In this document: in pieces, positions 6,952 through 12,682 of the stretch
Layout: each line of letters opens with the position of its first letter
Numbering within the stretch: the stretch's first letter is position 1
Source of the DNA: Candidatus Bathyarchaeota archaeon
GTDB taxonomy: Archaea > Thermoproteota > Bathyarchaeia > RBG-16-48-13 > GCA-020355125
DNA: 16,591 nt
NCBI GenBank assembly: GCA_030671165.1
Contig: DAOVAG010000004.1
Coordinates: 1-16,591, forward strand
Direction: 5' to 3'
Translations under genes and position numbers: made by a program
The notes under the pieces: generated by a model
The model's input: only the letters and a program-made list of their open reading frames with translations
The model's database searches: none
What the model was told of the DNA's origin: nothing

Positions 6952-7602
6952 ATGATGACAAGAGAGATTGGAATTTTAACCACATCGGGAAAAGCACATT
7001 ATAAGCTTGTATCAGAATTTAGAGTCAGGGGATTACAATTTATAAGTCTTATTCCAGAAGATATTATCCCATTTTATGTTAAAGTTGTTATAACTACAGA
7101 ATCAGAGAGAAAAAATATTGATTTTTTAGAGATTCTCATATATGATGAGTTAACAGACCCATCGAAAGTTGTAGATAATGCCGTTCAGTTACTCAGAGGA
7201 AAAAAATATTTTCGTGAAGTAATAATTGGAATTGATCCTGGAAAGAGATTAGGATTAGTTGTTTTAGGGGATGGTATTATTTTAAAAAAAATGGAATTCA
7301 TAAATATAAAGGACAAAATAAAGGAAATTATTCGGATATTAAAAGAAACTAAAGCTAAAAAGAAAACAGTAAAGATTGGTAATGGAGTTAAAGCTGAACA
7401 AAATATATTATTTAAATTATTAAACGAAGAACTGCCCCATAATATCATTATAGAATCTGTTGATGAAAAAGGGACAACGAAGAATATTAAGAAAGATCAT
7501 AATCATCGTAAAGATTCAATAGATGTACTTTCTGCCATAGAAATTTCTATGCGAAATGGACATAGAATAAATAGGAAGAAACGAAATGGAAAAAATTATT
7601 GA
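6952..7602 (+). CDS. RuvC/RNase H-fold putative nuclease with an N-terminal alpha/beta domain
   Basis: A 216-residue protein whose C-terminal half looks like a RuvC/YqgF-type RNase H fold. The strand EVIIGIDPGKRLGLVVL (89-105) carries Asp95 in a DPG motif. Glu168 follows strand HNIIIES (163-169), and HRKDSIDVLSAIEI (185-198) gives Asp188 and Asp191 with the D-x-x-D spacing of E. coli RuvC. All four acidic positions of a two-metal nuclease site are therefore in place. Residues 1-88 form a separate, unrecognised alpha/beta region (GILTTSG, FISLIPEDII, VVITTESE). The C-terminus is strongly basic (NRKKRNGK), as in nucleic-acid binding tails. The start is the first of two adjacent ATGs; either could be used. 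It overlaps the downstream kinase gene by 17 bases, so the pair is probably one operon. No gene symbol can be given, and the substrate is unknown. Confidence 0.7.
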   Translation: MMTREIGILTTSGKAHYKLVSEFRVRGLQFISLIPEDIIPFYVKVVITTESERKNIDFLEILIYDELTDPSKVVDNAVQLLRGKKYFREVIIGIDPGKRLGLVVLGDGIILKKMEFINIKDKIKEIIRILKETKAKKKTVKIGNGVKAEQNILFKLLNEELPHNIIIESVDEKGTTKNIKKDHNHRKDSIDVLSAIEISMRNGHRINRKKRNGKNY

Positions 7603-8869
7603 AAAAGGAAATACGCTCATCGTCAGTGGACCGGCTTCAATCAAATTAATTGAAGGTAAAGTAACGATTTTAGGTTCCACCATGGTATTGTATAAAAAAG
7701 TAATTATTAGGAGAGGTAAAACATTTCCATTTGAAGCTGAGACGGATTCAAGATTTGAGTTAAAAATAAGTAGTAGATCCGATATAAATGAGATAACGGG
7801 AAGCATAATACCAGATTCTTGGATAATAATAACTAAAGAAATACTTGGAAAGCAAAAACCGTGTACAATTTTAATTCTTGGAAATGTTGATTGTGGAAAA
7901 AGTATTTTTTGCACTTTTTTAGCAAACCATGCATTGAGAATGCAGTATGATACGGTAATTATAGATGCAGACATTGAACAATCAAACATAGGATCACCAT
8001 CTACTATTGGTTTAGGTTTAGTCCAGCAACCAGTATATGATCTATTTTACCTTAAGGCATATGATGCCTATTTTATGGGAATCACTAAGCCAAATACCAT
8101 AACTGAAAGAGTGATTGAAGGAATTTCTTTACTTAAAAAACGAGTTGAAGAGATGGAAAGCCAAGTTATTATAATAAATACAGATGGATGGATTCAAGGA
8201 AAAGATGCAAATGAATTTAAAACTTCCATGATAAGACGGTTACTTCCAAATACGATAGTAGGTATTCAAAATAGTAATGAGTTAGAAAACATATTAAACC
8301 CTATTGAAGAAGAGGGATTCCAGATTTACAGATTGAAGCCATCCCCTTTAACTAAAAACATAGATAAAGAGATTACGAAGGAACTAAGGGAGCAGAGCTA
8401 TAAAAAATTTTTAAGAGGAAATGTATTAAGAAATTTTCAAATGAATTGGATTCAATTAGAATACACCCCTCTTTGTAAAGGAATATCTCTAAGTGAAAAT
8501 AGATTGAAAGATTTGGGAGAAACCATTGGATCTGTAGTAATTTATTGTGAAGAAACTTCAGAAGAATTATTCATCGTCCTTGAGGAAGAAAATCAGATTA
8601 ACAATGATAAAATTATCGAAATGGAAGAGTTATTTACAAAAAAGATTCATATTGTAAACGATGGTATGGAAAAAGGATTGTTAGTTAGTTTACTAGACCA
8701 AAATCGTCATTTTTTGGGTTTAGGAGTGATATCTAAAATAGATTATAAAAATAAAAAATTGAAATTATTTACACAATGCAGAGAGAAAGTAAGTATTGTC
8801 CAATTTGGGCAAATAAGAATTAGTAGAGATGGAAAAGAATTAGGGATAACAAAGTTATTTTCTGGTTAA
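7586..8869 (+). CDS. Clp1/Grc3/NOL9-type polynucleotide 5'-hydroxyl kinase
   Basis: A 427-residue P-loop kinase of the Clp1/NOL9/Grc3 family (COG1341), which phosphorylates 5'-OH ends of RNA or DNA. A beta-rich N-terminal domain (about 10-85) precedes the kinase core. The core has Walker A GNVDCGKS (99-106, Lys105, Ser106), the strand VIIDADIEQSNIG (124-136), and INTDGWIQGKDANEFK (about 197-212), the family's lid/base segment. A C-terminal beta-rich region ends at LFSG. The second core motif is normally DxDxGQ; here it is DADIEQ, with Glu for Gly131. Pyrococcus Clp1 is known to act on both RNA and DNA. Here it shares 17 bases with the RuvC-like gene, suggesting that one enzyme cuts and the other prepares ends. 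A T6 run follows the stop at 8873-8878. Confidence 0.88.
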   Translation: MEKIIEKGNTLIVSGPASIKLIEGKVTILGSTMVLYKKVIIRRGKTFPFEAETDSRFELKISSRSDINEITGSIIPDSWIIITKEILGKQKPCTILILGNVDCGKSIFCTFLANHALRMQYDTVIIDADIEQSNIGSPSTIGLGLVQQPVYDLFYLKAYDAYFMGITKPNTITERVIEGISLLKKRVEEMESQVIIINTDGWIQGKDANEFKTSMIRRLLPNTIVGIQNSNELENILNPIEEEGFQIYRLKPSPLTKNIDKEITKELREQSYKKFLRGNVLRNFQMNWIQLEYTPLCKGISLSENRLKDLGETIGSVVIYCEETSEELFIVLEEENQINNDKIIEMEELFTKKIHIVNDGMEKGLLVSLLDQNRHFLGLGVISKIDYKNKKLKLFTQCREKVSIVQFGQIRISRDGKELGITKLFSG

Positions 8870-8933
8870 CAATTTTTTAATCTATGTCATTTGCTTAATC
8901 TTGTAAAGGGTAACTATCAATCATAGAAAAAAA

Positions 8934-8953
8934 ATAATCTTGATGGAGATTAT
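8934..8953. repeat. Perfect 7-bp inverted repeat
   Basis: ATAATCT, six bases, then AGATTAT: a perfect hairpin-capable element between the kinase gene and the HAD gene, preceded by a run of A. It could be a 3' RNA stem of the upstream operon or an operator for the downstream gene. It lies about 105 bases before the chosen HAD start. Confidence 0.3.
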
Positions 8954-9009
8954 TGGAAGATAGCCTGTAGAAGTTCAGAAGAAATCATTAATAAAAATGG
9001 CCAAATAAA

Positions 9010-9052
9010 ATTTAAATAGATATTGAGAATCGTGCGTACTATTCAAGGGGAG
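9010..9052 (+). promoter_or_regulatory. Promoter and Shine-Dalgarno site of the HAD gene
   Basis: A TATA-like TTTAAATAG begins at about 9011, with A-rich sequence upstream as possible BRE. A strong Shine-Dalgarno AAGGGGAG (9045-9052) lies six bases before the ATG at 9059. With transcription starting about 25 bases after the box, the leader would be about 20 bases long. This arrangement decides the start codon: the in-frame TTG at 9023 would sit at or before the expected transcript start and has no ribosome site. Confidence 0.55.
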
Positions 9053-9058
9053 AATATT

Positions 9059-9724
9059 ATGGAAATGGATCATATTAAAACTATTATTTTCGATTTAGAA
9101 GGAACCCTTCTCACATCAAAGATAGATTTTCTTAAGATGAGGGAGGGATTAGTAAAGGTACTCACTTTACATGGATTTACTGAAGATTCGTTTCCATACT
9201 TATTGATAACTAATTCTAGTAAATTCAGAGTAGCCTTAAAAGAGAGGGGTGTGGACGAAACTGAAATCTTAAAAATAAATACTGAGATTGCTAATGTTAT
9301 TCAGGAAGTTGAGATGGAAAATATTGAAGACACAATCGAGATCCCTGGAGCTAAAGAGATTTTACAGAAGCTAACAAATAAAAAAATAAAGATTGGAATA
9401 GTGACTCGAAATTGTAGACGGTCTACTATTGCAGCATTGAGGATTACTGATATGTTGAAATTTATAGACGTCATTGTGGCAAGAGATGACTGCGAAAACC
9501 CAAAACCGGACACTGAGCACTTGATGAGAGCACTCAAAGGGTTAAAGATGAAATCTGATGAGGCGATAATGGTGGGAGATTCTTGGCTTGATGCACTGTG
9601 TTCAATAAATTCGAAAGTGAAATTTATTGGAGTCTTAACAGGATATTCCTCTCAAGAAAAATTCGAAGAAATGGGGGTTGATATTCAACCCAGTGTTAAA
9701 AATTTGAATGATTTATTTACATAA
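9059..9724 (+). CDS. HAD-family phosphatase
   Basis: A 221-residue haloacid dehalogenase-like hydrolase, probably a small-molecule phosphatase with a helical cap (about residues 18-95). Motif I is IIFDLEGTLLTS (9-20), with nucleophile Asp12; the second acid is Glu14 instead of the usual Asp. Motif II is IVTRNCRR (Thr), motif III the Lys of NPKPD, and motif IV VGDSWLD. The order and spacing are those of subfamily I HADs such as phosphoglycolate phosphatase, but DxEGT also occurs in enolase-phosphatases, so the substrate cannot be named. The ATG at 9059 was chosen over a TTG 36 bases upstream because of the strong Shine-Dalgarno. The gene stands alone, with its own promoter, and is followed by a T8 run (9748-9755). 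Confidence 0.88.
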   Translation: MEMDHIKTIIFDLEGTLLTSKIDFLKMREGLVKVLTLHGFTEDSFPYLLITNSSKFRVALKERGVDETEILKINTEIANVIQEVEMENIEDTIEIPGAKEILQKLTNKKIKIGIVTRNCRRSTIAALRITDMLKFIDVIVARDDCENPKPDTEHLMRALKGLKMKSDEAIMVGDSWLDALCSINSKVKFIGVLTGYSSQEKFEEMGVDIQPSVKNLNDLFT

Positions 9725-9747
9725 ACCAGTTTATTACTATATTATCG

Positions 9748-9755
9748 TTTTTTTT
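9748..9755 (+). terminator. T-run terminator after the HAD gene
   Basis: Eight consecutive T residues 24 bases after the stop codon, followed by CT. Archaeal RNA polymerase terminates at such runs without a hairpin. It separates the HAD gene from the dehydratase operon. Confidence 0.5.
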
Positions 9756-9891
9756 CTAGAAAAATATCTATTATAGTACATATTCATAGGGATATTCTCA
9801 ATAAATTGGCTTACATTTTTTATTTTGAAAATAAAGATACAAAAAATTGAAAAGGAGCTAATAGAATAAAATATTGCCTTGAGGATTCTGA

Positions 9892-11148
9892 ATGATTAGA
9901 GGAAAAAATTTAGCAGAAAAAATATTGAATGAACATACGATAAAAGATGTTAAGGCAAATGACTTTGTAATTTGTGAAGTGGATATTTGTTTTGCCCATG
10001 ACGGAACAGGACCACTGGCTATAGATCAAATTAAAAAACTTGGAAAAGAGAGTGTAGCCAAACCAGATAAAACTATCTTATTCATGGATCATGCATCGCC
10101 TAGCCCAAGAAGAGAACTTTCCAACACTCATTTACTTATGAGATCATTCGTAAATCAAACAGGCATTATATTACATGATGTGGGTTGTGGTGTATGTCAT
10201 CAGATAGTATCTGAGTCTTATGCTAAACCAGGAGACATAGTTGTAGGAGCTGACTCTCATACATGTACTGCAGGAGCCCTTGGAGCCTTTGCAACAGGAA
10301 TGGGATCAACAGATATAGCGGTAGCCATGGCTCTTGGTAAGACATGGTTCAGAGTTCCAGAGACCTTCAAGATTCAAGTTGATGGAATTTTTAATAAGAT
10401 GGTTTACGCTAAAGATTTAATGCTCTTCATAATAGGAGAGATTGGTGCAAATGGTGCAACTTATAAATCCCTAGAATTTTCAGGAAGTAATATCAATGTA
10501 ATGGAAATATCTGAGAGAATGACTTTAGCAAATATGGCTGTTGAAGCAGGAGCTAAATGTGGATTATTCTCCTCAGATAGTAAGACGAAGATGTACTTAC
10601 AGAAACATGGACGGGAAGAAGATTTTCGGGATGTATATCCTGATGAGAACGCGAAATATGAGAGAAATATAGATATTGATGTTTCTAAATTATCCCCAAT
10701 GGTGTCCTGTCCAGACACTGTTGATAATGTTAAGACAGTTGATGAAGTTGGAGATATAAAGGTTGATCAAGTTTACATTGGCACTTGTACAAATGGTAGA
10801 ATTGAAGATCTTCGAATAGCAGCTAAAATAATTAAAGGAGAGAAGAAGCATAAGAATACAAGATTGATAATAGTACCGGCTTCCCCAAAAACGTACATGG
10901 AAGCAATAAAAGAAGGGATTATTGAAACCTTCATTGAAGCAGGGGGGGTGATTATGCCTCCTAGCTGTGGTCCTTGTGTAGGTGTACATCAGGGAATTCT
11001 AGGAAATGGGGAGATTTGTCTTTCAACCCAGAATCGTAATTTTAAAGGTAGAATGGGAAACCCTGAAGGATACATTTATCTCTCTTCTCCGGCAACTGCT
11101 GCAGCTTCAGCAATTATGGGTAAAATAACTGATCCGAGGGGGATGTAA
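9892..11148 (+). CDS. leuC: 3-isopropylmalate dehydratase / homoaconitase large subunit
   Basis: A 418-residue large subunit of the LeuC/HacA branch of the aconitase superfamily, normal for the archaeal type. With its small partner it isomerises 2-isopropylmalate (leucine synthesis) or dehydrates/hydrates homocitrate (aminoadipate route to lysine). The [4Fe-4S] ligands are Cys299 (YIGTCTNGR), Cys359 and Cys362 (PPSCGPCVG). Other signatures are HDGTGPLAI (36-44), FMDHASPSPRRE, HDVGCGVCHQ and GADSHTCTAGALGAFATGMGS. The Shine-Dalgarno GAGGA lies six bases before the ATG. The small-subunit gene follows after one base, so the two are one operon. Isopropylmalate dehydratase is the default call; homoaconitase remains open because of the loop in the small subunit and the LysW genes nearby. 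Confidence 0.92.
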   Translation: MIRGKNLAEKILNEHTIKDVKANDFVICEVDICFAHDGTGPLAIDQIKKLGKESVAKPDKTILFMDHASPSPRRELSNTHLLMRSFVNQTGIILHDVGCGVCHQIVSESYAKPGDIVVGADSHTCTAGALGAFATGMGSTDIAVAMALGKTWFRVPETFKIQVDGIFNKMVYAKDLMLFIIGEIGANGATYKSLEFSGSNINVMEISERMTLANMAVEAGAKCGLFSSDSKTKMYLQKHGREEDFRDVYPDENAKYERNIDIDVSKLSPMVSCPDTVDNVKTVDEVGDIKVDQVYIGTCTNGRIEDLRIAAKIIKGEKKHKNTRLIIVPASPKTYMEAIKEGIIETFIEAGGVIMPPSCGPCVGVHQGILGNGEICLSTQNRNFKGRMGNPEGYIYLSSPATAAASAIMGKITDPRGM

Positions 11149-11149
11149 T

Positions 11150-11650
11150 ATGGTTCTTAGAGGAAAAGTTTGGAAATTCGGTGACAGTATCAGTACGGAT
11201 CTGATAACTCCGGGTCGATATTACCACCTCAGATCCAATCTTCCTGAATTAGCAAAGCATGCAATGGAAGACGCAGATCCCACATTTTCATCAAAGGTGA
11301 AGAAGGGTGATTTCATAGTTGCAGGTAAAGATTTTGGTCTCGGTTCAAGTAGAGAACATGCCCCAATAGTCATAAAACTATCAGGAGTAGGTGCAGTAAT
11401 TGCACATTCCTTTGCTAGGATTTTTTATAGAAATGCGATTAATGTAGGTCTTCCAGTCGTAAGTTGCAACACTGATCAAATCGATGAGGGCGATACTTTA
11501 GAAGTTGATCTGGAAAGAGGAATACTCTATAATATAACCAAGGATGTCAAGATAAAGTATCAACCATTACCAAGTCTAATGAAGACTATTCTGGAAGCGG
11601 GCGGATTGGTACCATATGTTAAGAAACATGGTGACTTGAAACTAGTTTAA
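11150..11650 (+). CDS. leuD: 3-isopropylmalate dehydratase / homoaconitase small subunit
   Basis: A 166-residue swivelling-domain subunit that completes the dehydratase active site. Signatures are KFGDSISTDLITPGRY (9-24), GKDFGLGSSREHAPIVIK (about 58-75; catalytic Ser and Arg in GSSREHA) and AHSFARIFYRNAINVGLPVV. The substrate-recognition loop after TPGRY reads YHLRSNLPELA, with Leu27-Arg28. I recall that homoaconitases carry YLRT and leucine-pathway enzymes YLVY here, so this loop has the Arg of one type but not the exact motif of either. The ATG follows the large-subunit stop by one base, with a strong GAGGGG Shine-Dalgarno at the end of the upstream gene. Three T-runs follow the stop. The gene symbol is by family and does not settle the substrate. 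Confidence 0.92.
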   Translation: MVLRGKVWKFGDSISTDLITPGRYYHLRSNLPELAKHAMEDADPTFSSKVKKGDFIVAGKDFGLGSSREHAPIVIKLSGVGAVIAHSFARIFYRNAINVGLPVVSCNTDQIDEGDTLEVDLERGILYNITKDVKIKYQPLPSLMKTILEAGGLVPYVKKHGDLKLV

Positions 11651-11656
11651 ATAATC

Positions 11657-11691
11657 TTTTTTTTAAAAACCAATATTTTTTTTCTTTTTTT
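11657..11691 (+). terminator. Multiple T-run terminator after the dehydratase operon
   Basis: Three runs of T on the plus strand (T8 at 11657-11664, T8 at 11676-11683, T7 at 11685-11691) directly after the small-subunit stop. This is the clearest archaeal T-stretch terminator in the window and cleanly separates the operon from the membrane-protein genes. Confidence 0.75.
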
Positions 11692-11793
11692 GTTGAGTTA
11701 CTACGATGCCGATCCATCATGTATATTAAAAAATTTTGATTTATGCAGTTAGAATTCATAAAATAAATAAAGATTCGGATAGCGAACTGATAG

Positions 11794-12522
11794 ATGATGA
11801 AGCAAAATATTCTGCGAATCACAACAATAATTATTCTAATCGCTGGCTTAATGAATGTAGGAATTGGAGTAGGGGTTCTAAGTTTGTATTACGTATTCGA
11901 TATACCTTCTCAAATCGAGGCAATCGAAAATACTGTTAATTCCTTCGATTTGAATTTTTTAGATAGAACAGTGATACTATTAGAGAACACATCATCGACG
12001 ATTAAATCTATGGTTTTTCCACATGAATTAATAATAAACACTAATGAAACACTTGCCAGTATTATTGATGTATTAAATGTTTCAATTGAACAGATGATTG
12101 ACATCTCAAATAGTTTCTATCGTCAAGCCGAGATGTTTTGGGATTTAAGTATACTTTGGGACTCTCCTGAAGTAATGAGAGAAATGGGAGATATAATTGA
12201 TACACTGCATCAATCAATAGATATGTTTATACCTTCTTTACAAACGACAAAAAGTAACATTACGGAAATAACATCTAGTTTATCATCGGTAGATGTGGAA
12301 GTTGAATATTTTCAAGAAACGTTTAGTTCTCTTTTAGAACAAATGGGTGAAAAAGTAAACGTATTGACAGAGCAGGTAAAAAACACTAAAGATTTGTTAT
12401 TAACCAGTATTAGTTCATTCAAAAAAATTACATCTGTTGTGTATTTAGTGTTTATTTATTTTATAGTCCAAGGAGCAGCTCTGATGAGTATATCCGTAGT
12501 GATGAAGTATGAAAAATCATAA
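11794..12522 (+). CDS. Two-TM membrane protein with a helical extracytoplasmic domain
   Basis: A 242-residue protein with no family I can name. A hydrophobic helix at about 10-34 (ITTIIILIAGLMNVGIGVGVLSLYY) and another at about 211-236 flank roughly 175 polar residues rich in Ser, Thr, Glu and Gln. The middle part has long amphipathic stretches and many NxS/T sites (for example NTSS, NETL, NVSI, NITE), as expected of a glycosylated, mostly helical domain outside the cell. A short basic tail (KYEKS) is probably cytoplasmic. The layout recalls the sensor half of chemoreceptor-like proteins, but no signalling domain follows. It has a weak ribosome site and comes before the PKD-domain gene on the same strand, 160 bases away, so a shared cell-surface role is possible but unproven. 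Confidence 0.7.
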   Translation: MMKQNILRITTIIILIAGLMNVGIGVGVLSLYYVFDIPSQIEAIENTVNSFDLNFLDRTVILLENTSSTIKSMVFPHELIINTNETLASIIDVLNVSIEQMIDISNSFYRQAEMFWDLSILWDSPEVMREMGDIIDTLHQSIDMFIPSLQTTKSNITEITSSLSSVDVEVEYFQETFSSLLEQMGEKVNVLTEQVKNTKDLLLTSISSFKKITSVVYLVFIYFIVQGAALMSISVVMKYEKS

Positions 12523-12612
12523 AGACAGAATCGTGAAGAAAATCTTCTATAATAATAGTTTATTTGAAATATATTGTTTCTTGCATAGCTACTATTTCGT
12601 TGAAATTTTATG

Positions 12613-12645
12613 TCATCTTTAAGAAAAGATGAGAGGTTTATAACT
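12613..12645. promoter_or_regulatory. 8-bp hairpin followed by a TATA-like box
   Basis: TCATCTTT, four bases (AAGA), then AAAGATGA form a perfect stem at 12613-12632. Five bases later comes TTTATAACT (12637-12645), a reasonable TATA box about 40 bases before the TTG start of the PKD-domain gene. The inverted repeat sits where an archaeal activator or repressor could bind beside TBP/TFB. It could equally be an RNA stem ending the upstream transcript. Confidence 0.35.
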
Positions 12646-12682
12646 AATTGAAAAAAGGGATTAAAGGAAAAAAAGGGTTAAA

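Noticed and set aside
9023-9058. TTG at 9023 as the start of the HAD gene
   Set aside because: It has no ribosome site and would lie about at the expected transcript start; the ATG at 9059 has a strong Shine-Dalgarno and puts motif I near the N-terminus as usual.
11736-11939. Plus-strand frame overlapping the start of the two-TM protein gene
   Set aside because: It is in a different frame from the membrane protein, lacks a hydrophobic or motif pattern and ends inside that gene.
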